Source: Carettochelys insculpta (lineage: Eukaryota; Chordata; Testudines; Carettochelyidae). From it: a stretch of DNA of 64,000 bases. Each line of letters begins with the position of its first letter. The stretch's first letter is position 1. A program made the position numbers and the translations under genes. A model generated the notes under the pieces. That model did not search any database and had not been told where the DNA came from. It was given only the letters and a program-made list of their open reading frames with translations. Of this stretch, positions 23,501 through 33,600 are shown piece after piece. Location of the stretch: assembly GCF_033958435.1 (NCBI RefSeq), contig NC_134142.1, positions 99,643,001-99,707,000 on the forward strand. The letters run 5' to 3'.

Positions 23501-24618
23501 CCGACATATTGATAAAACAATAATGCAACATGTACTCTTCACTTTCAAGCATTACACTGATCATATGGCTCCTGAGGACAGCTTGAAAGTTATTTCTTGC
23601 CACTATGCAATATTGCTGTCCTTGATGGTTTCGGAATGACCTTCTCCATGCACTGGACAAATGGCAGCAAAAAGATCATGCTTATATTAGCACTGTCACT
23701 TTCAAGTTACCAGCTCAAATGGAGGGAAGATGTTGAGTAAACTGACAACATGATTTGAGTGGGTGGTGCGGAGGACAGCATCTGCCTTTGTGATCCGTTG
23801 CTTGCCAACAAGCTACAAGCACATATGGCTTTTTGTTTTTCATAACGACTCTGAAGGTGTAGAACACTGAGTTCCATGAAGTTTGAGCTTCCTGCTTGAG
23901 CTGACATTTTTAACTAAAGCTGACCCTTTCAGCTGGGTCAGAATTTTTCTAGTCTGTGGAATAGCAAAAGGGTTTTATACAAAGTTGCAAGATCTCTATA
24001 GCTTATGTAATAATGTAATGCTAAATAACTATTGAGTATATTGTAATAACATTTCTATTATGAAATATTCATGTCATTTCAGCATTATCTTGAGAATGAG
24101 AGTGTTGCAAGTCCTATTGCAATGGACTTACCACACAATTTCTGGTGAGGCTCAATACGCCATGTTTGAGCAAGAGAAAGTTGGATGTCTGGAACACTGA
24201 TTAATATTTTCTTGCTGACCTGTTTGACTGTTCTTGGCTTTTTATCACATCATACACTGTTTATTGAAAGACATCTCCTTTCAAATCTCTGCTTTTTGAC
24301 CTCTGGATTCCAGTCTTTGCTCACTTCTCTTGTTCCCTGCTCCACTGCCCTGATAGCATCACGTTACCTGAATGATATGATCACAGGGCTCTACTTCATG
24401 TTGCTTGTTATGGAAGAGAGTGTAAAAAGAGGATAAAAGGTCTGCAAATGTCCCTGGTGATACAGAGGGACAGGAGTGACTTGTTGCCTCTCCATGGAAG
24501 CCTGAGAAATCCATCCCTAAGCGTGCTTTTGAACTGGGGTGGGGGGTATAGCTGGATGACATAAGGGAAATTAAGAGATGACAGCCACTTTGATTCCTCC
24601 TCAGATCTGCAGGGAATG
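20571..24618. other. Long stretch without supported gene; possible decayed coding remnant
   Basis: Several moderate frames on both strands lie at 21710-22000, 21975-22229, 22240-22533 (minus), 23379-23660 (minus) and 24408-24635 (minus). The 21710-22229 pair of plus-strand frames is nearly continuous and could be a frameshifted pseudogene. I recognise no domain, and no introns or poly(A) tail give support. A (CCA)n run lies at 22996-23010. Otherwise nothing is recognised. Confidence 0.35.
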
Positions 24619-24626
24619 TGCAAGAC

Positions 24627-25111
24627 CAGAGCCATCTTTATCAGTACGAGAATATGCAGCTGCCTGGGGCATCACTGGGGTCTTAATGTCCACCTGCCTA
24701 CCTCTTCCTATCCTGGTTCTGTGGGTCTGGTCCCTCCAGGGAGGATCTACTTAGCTTAATAGTGAAAAACCCTGCCAGACCTGTTAAAAGGGCATTGAAC
24801 TTGTAAAAGACCAAGCAACGAAGTCATTTAACAGGCATTTGCCAATCCCAGGTATATACTGTAAGTTTCTGAATTTACTGTGTTAGGTGATAGGACCTCA
24901 GTCTATATGTTTTAAAAATATGTCATTTTTATGTTTTATATTTTATATAAAAATGTTTTGTATTTGTTTTAAAGGCATGTCATTAATGTGTTGTTGAAGA
25001 TTATAAAATCACATCTCTAAAAAATTGTCATGCCCTCCTGTCCTCAGGCTTCCATTGGGCATAGGGGCACCAGATCTTTGTAGGGCCCTATAAATCCTAA
25101 GGACAGCCCTG
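24627..25111 (+). mobile_element. hAT-type DNA transposon fossil
   Basis: Begins CAGAGCCATCTTTATCAG and ends CTAAGGACAGCCCTG (imperfect inverted ends; the ancestral form was probably CAGGGCTGTCCTTAG). It is flanked by TGCAAGAC (24619-24626) and GGCAAGAC (25112-25119), 7 of 8 identical, matching the hAT 8-bp target duplication. The AT-rich middle has repeats of TATGTCATTTTTATG type. No coding capacity. Confidence 0.85.
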
Positions 25112-25119
25112 GGCAAGAC

Positions 25120-26499
25120 GACACAAGCCTGGTACTGTCAACATTAACTGGAGCTATTAACTGAATTACCACATCATTAATTTCTTCTGCCACTTCTTCT
25201 GGGGAGAGGGGATATTTAGAGGAGATGCCAACAGGGACTGCAAGGAAGTGGCTATTGAGTGAGCTATGCTGTCATGGATAAAGTAATGTTTCTGGAAAGC
25301 TGTGTATACTCTATTGCTGCTATGCAAGTGAGCTTGTATTCTGCATGCAGAGTTTTTCCCATAGATCTCAGCACATATGTGTCTGAAGAGAACCAACCCT
25401 TGGCCTCTTCTACTGGGCAAATACTCCTCAGTGAATACTGTATAGAAAACTGAACGGACAGGCAAGAGTTTTCTGGACCTGCAATGAGTTTTTACTGGGA
25501 ATGGCATGGAATGTTAGGCTGGATTCAGGGATGTTCTTTGCAACTTTGTAGTATATTCTCAAATCTTTTCCCTAGTCTAGGTTTAATTGGCTTAAAATTC
25601 CACAGACTAGTAACCTTCAGTGCAGGAACACTTCGTTTACTGCTCTTTGTTCTCTTCTACCCATTAATTATAGCTCCATGGGACTAACTTGCCTAGGTAA
25701 GTATGAAGAATTTGTTACCTTATACACTTCAGTCAGAATTTAGACAAACTTTTAATTTTCCCTTCATAATTAATCCCACTAGTCTCTTAGGTACTTTGCT
25801 GTTCTACTATGAAATCTCCCCTTGCCGCCAGTTCTTCAATGTTTTTCTAGTAGTGAAGCATTAGAATGCCCAGTGCCTCAGATTTTGGGATGAACTTGTC
25901 TCTTCTGTCTTCTGTGCTAGTCACTCATCACTACACTCACATCTGGTTCATTCATAGCCCTCCTGCATCAGCCCCAAGGGCTCTCTCAAATTTTCACACT
26001 GGGATTTTAAACACAGCCAGCTCAATAGATTCCTCAAGCACTGAAATTCCACATCTCACCAACTAGCATGCTGTTTCCAGCTACACACTGTTAAAAATAC
26101 AGATTGTGTACATCCTCAGGAATGATTCACTCAGGAGCACAGCTGCCTGCTATATCCTGGTTCACACTAGGTTCTCCACAGGCTAGGCTCAGTGCATACT
26201 GCACCTGCCGTACTGCCTAACAATTGTGCTGCAGATGCAGTTACATTCATTACTGAATATCATATTGGTATGATGCTCGGCATGAATGCATTTATAAACA
26301 TTGAGCAAATTATCTTTTTTCAGTTGTTTTCCATCTACAATATTCACAGTTGGCCAGCCATGAATTTACCACCATCTGACATTGCAGTTGGCCCATGTGA
26401 CAAAGGCATGCAGGCACATTGCTAGACAAATCAACATAGTTGGCCATGTGGTGCTGGCCTATATCCAACATGAATCTGCTCCTGCTGCAATGACCAGGG
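25120..26499. other. Unique spacer, nothing recognised
   Basis: No gene supported. The 113-codon minus-strand frame at 25166-25507 has no recognisable similarity. Confidence 0.4.
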
Positions 26500-26930
26500 C
26501 ATGGACAATCAGGCCTAGTGGTCAGAGTCAGTGTCAGGGGCAAGCCAAAGGCCAGAGACAGAGATGGCACTAGGGATCAAACACAGGCGCAGGGATCTGG
26601 AATAAGGCAGGAAAGCAGGGACTGGAAGAAGATAGGAGTTTGCAACAAAGGAGATAGAAGCAGGCAGGAATATAAGGCTGAGTCTAACATGTCCATAGGA
26701 GCAACCAGCCATGGAGTCCTCTAGTAGTTCAGATGTTTCCCTATGCTGCTTCCTGGTTATAGAGAGCTCCTTGACCAATTGTGGCAGACCCTGGGTGTTT
26801 CTCCCAGACAGAAACTTCAGAGGTAAGATTTCCTTCTCTGATTATGTGACCTGCTGGGTGGTGCTCATGGCCTGATTACTGCCCAGGGAGTTGGGTTCGA
26901 GGAATGGTTTCCATCACACCTACTGTGCTC
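26500..26930 (-). repeat. Possible LTR-like dispersed repeat remnant
   Basis: Starts with short tandem GTCAGAGTCAGTGTCAGG units and continues through a purine-rich GGGACTGGAAGAAG stretch. It then has TTCCTGGTTATAGAGAG followed by GACCAATTGTGGCAGACC and GCTGGGTGGTGCTCATGG. I associate this order with a dispersed chelonian repeat in which the TATA-like GGTTATA lies before CTGGCCAAT; orientation is uncertain. No internal retroviral genes are present. Confidence 0.35.
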
Positions 26931-27305
26931 AGGTCTTTGGAGGAAATATTTTTGCAATGGCTTTTAAAATGAGATTGTGTGCCCAAACAAGTAACACTCA
27001 GGATCAATATCTGCAAGTTATCTTAACAACAGGTCCTTCAGTGGTTGAGAAGATGGTTTCAGAGTAGGCTTTCTAAAGCAACAAAGTTTGCCATTGATAT
27101 TTGGTGGGACTTGTGCTCCCAAATCCATATTTGCTTTGGAAAAGCCCTCTATACAGTGACTGATGAAGTTTTGTAACTTAAATAGTAGAAGGGTAGAACT
27201 TGTGTGGAAGGACTCACCTCCAGATATCCCATCAAGCTATTCTTAATACATATATTTCCAAACAGTAACTTCTTCATCACATAAAATGCATATAAGTATA
27301 AATCA
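26931..27305. other. Unique spacer, nothing recognised
   Basis: No features identified. Confidence 0.4.
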
Positions 27306-27580
27306 GGGCTGGCAGTGTGGTCTGTTAGATAGGACTCTGACCCAAGAGACAGTTGACCTTGTTGTTATTGCCAGCTCTGCCCCTTGACCTGTTGTGTAGT
27401 CTAGGGTAAGTCACTCCACCTCTGTGTGTTGGTTTTCCCCCTCTCATAGTTTGTCTGTTTTGACTGTAGGCTTTGCAGGGCCAGAACTGTCTTTGTGTAC
27501 TTGTAAAGTAACTAGAACAGGACCTGTGATCTTGCCTGGAAGCTGTCAGCATTATTTCAATACAAATTATAATAAAATGA
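27306..27580 (+). mobile_element. tRNA-derived SINE (reptile Cry/MIR-like type)
   Basis: The head (GCAGTGTGGTCTGTTAGATA) resembles a tRNA A-box region. It continues through CCAGCTCTGCCCCTTGACC and GGGTAAGTCACTCCACCTCT, characteristic of tRNA-derived amniote SINEs, and then TGTCTGTTTTGACTGTAGGC and GGGCCAGAACTGTCTTTG. It ends in an A/T-rich tail (AATACAAATTATAATAAAA). A related copy in the opposite orientation lies at 43250-43850. Transcription would be by RNA polymerase III in an active copy; this one has a degenerate B box and is presumably inert. Confidence 0.75.
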
Positions 27581-27875
27581 AACAACTCTTTGGATTGCCC
27601 CTAAGGTTGTAAGACAATTTAATTTCTTATTTGTAGCTGTTTGTTCTAAGTACAGTCATTGTCATTTAAAAAGTTAATGGTTACAGTTACATCTGGAACC
27701 ACTGGGGCATAGCATTTTCTCTTTCCAAGCCCAGAGGACACCAATCAATGTTCTTATATTCCTTTTTTGCTGAAGTCCTGTTTCTTGAAGCAGGTAAGCC
27801 TTGAGAAAATGGCTCCTTCCCCTACCACTGAAAATACTAACCATATTTTAAAATAAAATAATTTTAAAACAGTAT

Positions 27876-28222
27876 GGCTAGGTCTACACTACAGAGATCT
27901 TTCTGGAACTTCTTTCAAAAGAGAGTGTCCACACAGCCTCTGCTCTTCTGAACGAACAGGCCCAGGATCAAAAATGAAGACTGCTCTTTTGAAAGAAGGG
28001 CCCTGCAGAATGTCTGCACACATTGTCTTTTGAAAGAAGCTTTCAAAAGGGGGAGCTCGTCTTGCAAAGGGAAAGGAAGAGTGATTTTGAAAGGAGTGCC
28101 ACATTCTTTCAATTTACTTTTGAAAGAGTACTTTTTATGTGTAGAAGCTCTCTGGGCTCTTTTGAAAGAGCCCCCATCTTTTGCAAAATCTTTTGAAAGA
28201 ACTTGCTAGTGTAGACACAGCC
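27876..28222. mobile_element. CTTTTGAAAGA-type MITE with GTCTACAC ends
   Basis: A 347-bp element with ends GGCTAGGTCTACACTA and TAGTGTAGACACAGCC. Flanks are TAT / TGT, a probable 3-bp duplication with one substitution. The interior has about ten copies of CTTTTGAAAGA or its decayed forms (TTTCAAAAG, CTTTCAAAAGGG), so it is strongly self-complementary. Frames on the minus strand are shadows. Confidence 0.85.
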
Positions 28223-28225
28223 TGT

Positions 28226-28984
28226 ATTTGTTTTTAAAGCACTTTTAAAAGCGCTTTAATGAACCATTAATGAGATGCTAAATGTTCTGAGTTTTCCTCC
28301 AATGTAATACCTGTGTGAAGTTCCCATGAGTCATAGTCTGTGTTACATTCAGAGAATCAGAGATGAGAACTGAAAGTCATGCATAGTCAAACTAGCATAT
28401 GAGATAACGAAGTATCCCACCCAGCTCTTCTGGGAGTGATACAAGCACACTGTCTAGATTATCTGTCCAATCCACAATATAAAATGATGTTTGGGATACA
28501 AAATACCCAATTACCCTGTGATCTAATCCCATTTATACAGGGCTCCACATTTTTTCTGAAACATTCATTAAAAAGCTATTTGGACATCTTTTTAATTAAC
28601 TTTTTTCTGTTTCTGGGTATGTGCTTTGTCCAGAACAGATATACCCATTAACAAGTGCAGAAACATGGATTGAATTAATGCTTCAGAACAACAAAAGCAT
28701 TAGGGGAAAATATAACAGCAGTTTACAGTGAAGGTCTAACCTTTTTAAATCCTTCATTGTTCATTGTACTAAAGGTAATCATGATGGAATCTGATGGCTA
28801 AAGAGAATATGATAAATTATTAGGAATTCTACTGTCATTCAGCAGTTATGTGACCCCGTTCTCCCAGTGCAGGATATGACGAAAACTTTTGTCATTTTCA
28901 TTGGAAATTACTTCTCTACTTCAGTGAGAGACAAAGACATATATTACCCACTTGGCACAGTCTATACCATCATGCTCACCATTT
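28226..28984. other. AT-rich spacer, nothing recognised
   Basis: No gene or repeat boundary identified. Confidence 0.4.
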
Positions 28985-29380
28985 TTATGAGACTATGATA
29001 AATTCTGAACAAAGTATGCCTCATGAGATATCATTTTAAAAGGCATAATTTGCTAAATATCATCATTCCATTGAAATATATATATAGCAATACTATATAT
29101 GACATTATAAGATACTACAGTGTGAATGTTACTGAAATATGTTACTCTGTATGACACCCACACATTTTATTTCCAGAGGAAAATGCATTGACCCCATATA
29201 GGTGTTTGCCATTAGCTGCTTTGAGTGGCCATTCTCCAGATGGGGAAAGTTATGAGTAAGAAGTTAGCATTGCATCACATGAACATTTGAAATGTCACAT
29301 CCACAAGAGACTGCTTGTCACATTCACAAGGGACTGCTACCCCTACACCCAAGCGAGGGTAATCCTCAAAGAAGGGACAT
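28985..29380 (+). repeat. Older dispersed repeat, left half (interrupted by CR1)
   Basis: Sequence from about TGATAAATTCTGAACAAAG to CTCAAAGAAGGGACATC matches, from memory, the first part of a roughly 1-kb reptile repeat whose second part appears to resume right of the CR1 at about 32125-32770. Recognisable pieces include GGCCATTCTCCAGATGGGGA and ACAAGGGACTGCTACCCCTA. Its class (LTR-like or other) is uncertain. Confidence 0.45.
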
Positions 29381-29412
29381 CATAAGAACATAAGAACATA
29401 AGAACATAAGAA
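29381..29412 (-). repeat. CR1 3' terminal microsatellite, (CATAAGAA)4
   Basis: Four exact 8-bp units on the plus strand (TTCTTATG on the element strand). CR1 reverse transcription initiates at such tails; the count of four perfect units suggests limited decay since insertion. Confidence 0.93.
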
Positions 29413-32125
29413 CGGCCATACTGGGTCAGACCAAAGGTCCATCAAGCCCAGCATCCCATCTGCCGACGGTGGCCAATGCCAGGTGCCCCAGAGAAGGAGA
29501 ACAGAAGACAAGTGATTTATCTCCTGCCATCCATCTCCTGCCCTTGTTATGAAGGCTAGGGCACCATACTTTATCCCTGGCTAATAGCCATTTATGGACC
29601 TGACCTGCAAAAATTTATCAAGCTCTTTTTTAAACCCTAATAGAGTCCTGGCCTTCACAGCCTCCTCGGGCAAGGAGTTCCACAGGTTGACTGTGCGCTG
29701 TGTGAAGAAAAATTTCCTTTTATTAGTTTTGAACCTACTACCCATCAATTTCATTTGGTGTCCCCTAGTTCTTGTATTATGGGAAAAGGTAAATAATTTT
29801 TCTATATTCACTTTCTCCACACCATTCATGATTTTATATACCTCTATCATATCGCCCCTCAATCGCCTCTTTTCCAAACTGAAAAGTCCCAGTCTCTCTA
29901 GCCTCTCCCCATATGGGACCCTTTCCAAGCCCCTAATCATCTTAGTCGCCCTTTTCTGAACCTTTTCTAATGCCAATATATCTTTTTTGAGGTGAGGAGA
30001 CCACATCTGCACGCAGTACTCGAGATGTGGGCGTACCATAGTTTTATATAGGGGAAGTATGATATCTTTTGTCTTATTATCGATCCCTTTTTTAATAATT
30101 CCTAACATCCTATTTGCCTTACTAACTGCCGCTGCACACTGCGTGGATGTCTTCAGAGAACTATCCACTATAACTCCAAGATCCCTTTCCTGATCTGTCG
30201 TAGCTAAATTTGACCCCATCATGTAGTACGTGTAATTTGGGTTATTTTTTCCAACATGCATTACCTTACACTTACCCACATTAAATTTCATTTGCCATTT
30301 TGCTGCCCAATCACTCAGTTTGCTGAGATCTCCTTGTAGTTCTTCACAATCCCTTTTGCTTTTGACTGTCCTGAACAACTTGGTGTCATCTGCAAACTTT
30401 GCCACCTCACTGCTTACCTCATTTTCTAGATCATTGATGAACAAGTTGAACAGGATCGGTCCCAGGACTGAGCCCTGGGGAACACCACTAGTTACCCCCC
30501 TCCATTGTGAAAATTTACCATTTATTCCAACCCTTTGTTTTCTGTCTTTTAACCAATTTCCGATCCATGAAAGGACCTTTCCTCCTATCCCATGACCACC
30601 TAATTTACATAAAAGCCTTTGGTGTGGGACCGTGTCAAAGGCTTTCTGGAAATCTAGGTATATTATGTCCACTGGGTGCCCCTTGTCCGCATGTTTATTA
30701 ACCCCTTCAAAGAATTCTAATAGATTAGACAGACACGACTTCCCTCTGCAGAAACCATGCTGACTTTTGCCCAACAATTCGTGCTCTTCTATGTGCCTTG
30801 CAATTTTACTCTTTACTAGTGTTTCTACTAATTTACCTGGTACTGATGTTAAACTTATCGGTCTATAATTGCCAGGATCTCCTCTAGAGCCTTTTTTAAA
30901 TATTGGTGTTATATTGGCCGTCTTCCAGTCATTTGGTACCAAAGTGGATTTAAAGGATAGGTTACAAACCACTGTTAATAACTCCGCAATTTCACATTTG
31001 AGTTCTTTCAGAACCCTTGGGTGAATGCCATCTGGTCCTGGAGACTTGTTACTATTCAGCTTATCAATTAATTCCAAAACCTCCTCTAATGTCACTTCAA
31101 TCTGAGTGAGTTCCTCAGATTTGTCGCCTAAAAAGGCTGGCTCAGATTTAGGAACCTCTGTAACATCTTCAGCCGTGAAGACTGAAGCAAAGAAATCATT
31201 TAATCGCTCCGCAATGGCACTGTCTTCCTTGATCGCTCCTTTTATATCTTTATCATCCAAGGGCCCCACTGCTTTTTTAGCAGGCTTCCTGCTTCTAATG
31301 TATTTAAAAAACATTTTACTATTGTTTTTTGAATTTTTGGCTAGCTGTTCCTCAAACTCTTTTTTGGCTTTTCTTACTACATTATGACAGTTAATTTGGG
31401 AGTGTTTATGTTCCTTTCTATTTTCCTCACTAGGATTTGACTTCCACTTTTTAAAAGCTGCCCTTTTCTCTCTCACTGCCTTTTTAACATGGCTGTTTAG
31501 CCATGGTGGTTCTTTGTTAGGTCTCTTACTGTGTTTTTTTATTTGGGGTATACATTTAAGTTGGGCCTCTAGTATGGTGTCTTTAAACAGTTTCCATGCA
31601 GCTTCCAGGGATTTTAGTTTAATTACTCTACCTTTTAGTTTCTGTTTAACTAGCTTCCTCATTTTAGTGTAATTCCCCTTTTTGAAATTAAATGCCAGAG
31701 TGTTTGACCGCTGCGGTGTTCTTCCCAACACAGGAATATTAAAAGTTATTATATTGTGGTCACTATTTCCAAGCGGTCCAGTAACAGTTACCTCTTGGAC
31801 CAGATCCTGCGTTCCAGTTAAGACTAGATCGAGAACCGACTCTCCCCTTGTGGGTTCCTGTACTAGCTGCTCCAAGAAGCAGTCATTTAAGGCATCAAGA
31901 AATTTAATCTCTGAATCCCGTCCTGAGGTGACATGCACCCAATCAATATGGGGATAATTGAAATCTCCTATTATTACTGTGTTTTTTATTTTGATAGCCT
32001 CTCTAATCTCCCTTAACATTTCAGCATCACTATCACTGTCCTGGTTAGGTGGTCGGTAATATATTCCTAATGCCATATTCATATTAGAGAAATGAATATA
32101 ATCGATATAAAAATGAGAGATAGTG
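29381..32125 (-). mobile_element. CR1 LINE, 5'-truncated, with intact ORF2 frame
   Basis: Minus-strand CR1 of about 2.7 kb. The 3' end on the plus strand is four perfect CATAAGAA units (29381-29412), the short tandem tail typical of CR1 rather than poly(A). It is followed by a roughly 170-bp 3' UTR starting CGGCCATACTGGGTCA, then the open frame. The 5' boundary is placed between about 32080 and 32130, where the flanking older repeat resumes. ORF1 and the start of ORF2 are missing, so it is dead-on-arrival despite the open frame. No long target duplication was seen, as usual for CR1. Confidence 0.93.
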
Positions 32126-32133
32126 ATCTTCAA
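29581..32133 (-). CDS. CR1 ORF2 polyprotein, partial: endonuclease C-part plus reverse transcriptase
   Basis: An 850-codon frame without stop or frameshift. Residues about 20-135 are the C-terminal part of the apurinic-type endonuclease: GIYYRPPNQ at 23-31, [10 protein letters not shown] at 56-65 and the SDH motif at 124-126 that belongs to the catalytic histidine site. The N-terminal endonuclease part with its catalytic Glu is absent. The reverse transcriptase follows: KSPGPDG at 363-369, YRPISLTS at 423-430, DFQKAFDTV at 494-502 with the first catalytic Asp, [11 protein letters not shown] at 549-559, and FADD at 580-583 with the paired Asp. The frame ends at a TAG about 170 bp before the 3' tail. 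The first codon used is TTG near the 5' breakpoint, so no natural start is present. In a full element the protein nicks target DNA and copies CR1 RNA in the nucleus. Absence of stops suggests a relatively recent insertion. Confidence 0.93.
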   Translation of the reverse strand: MKITISHFYIDYIHFSNMNMALGIYYRPPNQDSDSDAEMLREIREAIKIKNTVIIGDFNYPHIDWVHVTSGRDSEIKFLDALNDCFLEQLVQEPTRGESVLDLVLTGTQDLVQEVTVTGPLGNSDHNIITFNIPVLGRTPQRSNTLAFNFKKGNYTKMRKLVKQKLKGRVIKLKSLEAAWKLFKDTILEAQLKCIPQIKKHSKRPNKEPPWLNSHVKKAVREKRAAFKKWKSNPSEENRKEHKHSQINCHNVVRKAKKEFEEQLAKNSKNNSKMFFKYIRSRKPAKKAVGPLDDKDIKGAIKEDSAIAERLNDFFASVFTAEDVTEVPKSEPAFLGDKSEELTQIEVTLEEVLELIDKLNSNKSPGPDGIHPRVLKELKCEIAELLTVVCNLSFKSTLVPNDWKTANITPIFKKGSRGDPGNYRPISLTSVPGKLVETLVKSKIARHIEEHELLGKSQHGFCRGKSCLSNLLEFFEGVNKHADKGHPVDIIYLDFQKAFDTVPHQRLLCKLGGHGIGGKVLSWIGNWLKDRKQRVGINGKFSQWRGVTSGVPQGSVLGPILFNLFINDLENEVSSEVAKFADDTKLFRTVKSKRDCEELQGDLSKLSDWAAKWQMKFNVGKCKVMHVGKNNPNYTYYMMGSNLATTDQERDLGVIVDSSLKTSTQCAAAVSKANRMLGIIKKGIDNKTKDIILPLYKTMVRPHLEYCVQMWSPHLKKDILALEKVQKRATKMIRGLERVPYGERLERLGLFSLEKRRLRGDMIEVYKIMNGVEKVNIEKLFTFSHNTRTRGHQMKLMGSRFKTNKRKFFFTQRTVNLWNSLPEEAVKARTLLGFKKELDKFLQVRSINGY

Positions 32134-32770
32134 GTCACTTTTTCTCCTTCTTTCTCTCTGTTCATGGTATCAATGAATACTTAATGACACCGAACCAAGG
32201 TGGGGAAGTTGGGCTGAAAGGTCCTCATCTGAAAGGAGACCCAGTCTGTGGGGAGGCAAAATTTTTTACTTATAAATTCACTTAGCTTGTCAAGCATTAA
32301 CTTACATTTTCCTTTTACATTTTCTTCTGTAGCCAATCCTGACTGCTACGTCTCATCACCTGTTGTCATTTAAAATCTTTCTGTGGTTAATAAACATTTT
32401 TATTGGTTTATCTTAATCAGTGTGTTTGGATTAGAGAGTCTGGGAAAATCAATTTGGGGCAACAAAGTTGGTGCATTATAATTTTCCTTCCTTGTATTGT
32501 TCAGAAGCATACTGCTGAGCAGGACAATACACATACATTTCAGGTGACTGAAGCTGGGACTAGGAATTTGCAGGTGTTGTCCCGTGTGTAAATTCATAAG
32601 TAACCCATCAGAATGCCCATATATTTATCTGGGAATGAATTACATGCTAAACTGTATGAGCCTGCCAGGAGTGGCCGTTCTGAGTGTAAAATGGTGTAAA
32701 AGGTACTCCAGGCTAGGCAATGCTGCTCAAGAGTCCAGATTGTACCTTGGGTGATGTCGCATACTCCTGA
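32126..32770 (+). repeat. Older dispersed repeat, right half
   Basis: Resumes with TTCTCTCTGTTCATGGTATC and continues through CAAGGTGGGGAAGTTGGGCT, TGGTTAATAAACATTTTTAT, AATCAGTGTGTTTGGATTAG and GGGGCAACAAAGTTGGTGCA, ending near CCAGATTGTACCTTGGGTGA. I recognise these blocks as the second part of the same reptile repeat as 28985-29380. AATAAA at about 32388 is polyadenylation-like, which would fit an LTR or a retroposed transcript end. Confidence 0.5.
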
Positions 32771-33491
32771 AGTGATATTGTTCTTAAACTATTATACAGC
32801 TATAAAAGCTTGAATAGAGGTTTAAAATCTGATACACAAATCAAACAATACTGAAATGTTGATAGAAATAGTTGGGTTCCAGGCAGGAAGAAAAGGTAGT
32901 AAAATCTACCTGATACCTAGTGTATGTTTTTGTCTAAAGCCAAATTAACATTTCTCTTCCTCATCACAGTCAATCACTTTTTCTACCAATTTGCAATACA
33001 TTGAGACTGTCAGAAACAGTCTACAATTTATTTAAACATTGAACAGTTCTTGGTGAGAAAAAAAAAGTTCTGTGACACTTTTAGTAAACCCCACAGACCT
33101 CAGTGTTGCACATGCTTGTGGTTTACCCCCCATCTGTCCCATGTCCTTATTCATAAATACTGGATTTTTATTTGTTTATTGGACAAAATCCAATCTTTAC
33201 TTCTGGAGGCATTTGCTTTGTTTTATGTGGCCCATATTCTGAGCAGATTTCTTCCCTGAGCACTACACAGGTCAATAGAATTGTCCAAATGTTAGATCCA
33301 GTTACAATCACGTAACTACCTATATGAGTACAATGTAGTAACTATCCATAGCTGTCACCATCTCCATTCCAGTTCTTTTCATCCAGGGTTTTGCCAAGGT
33401 TGCTATTTATTACACTCATCTAAGGATCTTAGCCTTGCCTCCTGGACACAAAGTTGATTATTTACATGACATACCTTATTCTAAGCATGGT
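32771..33491. other. AT-rich spacer, nothing recognised
   Basis: No gene or repeat boundary identified. Confidence 0.4.
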
Positions 33492-33600
33492 ATAGAATAG
33501 AACTGGAGAGGACCTTGGGAGGTCATCATATCTAGTCCCTTGTACTTACAGCAGGACTTACCACCATAGCTGATATTTTTTTGTTAAATCTAATGTGCCC
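33492..33600 (-). mobile_element. CR1 3' end fragment (bird-like subfamily), antisense
   Basis: The plus strand reads ATAGAATAGAACTGGAGAGG, ACCTTGGGAGGTCATCATAT, CTAGTCCCTTGTACTTACAG: the complement of the widely conserved CR1 3' UTR (GGTCCCTTCCAGTTCTATGA type). Only about 110 bp is present. It is the same broad subfamily type as 57995-58482 but in opposite orientation. Confidence 0.75.

Noticed and set aside
27306..27580. Possible functional tRNA gene in the SINE head
   Set aside because: The B box is degenerate, no cloverleaf is evident and a SINE body follows directly.
29381..29412. Short tandem array considered as a CRISPR-like or satellite repeat
   Set aside because: Four 8-bp units exactly at the CR1 3' end; the normal CR1 tail.
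29594..31957. Plus-strand frames of 60-120 codons opposite the CR1 gene
   Set aside because: Antisense shadows of the intact CR1 reading frame.
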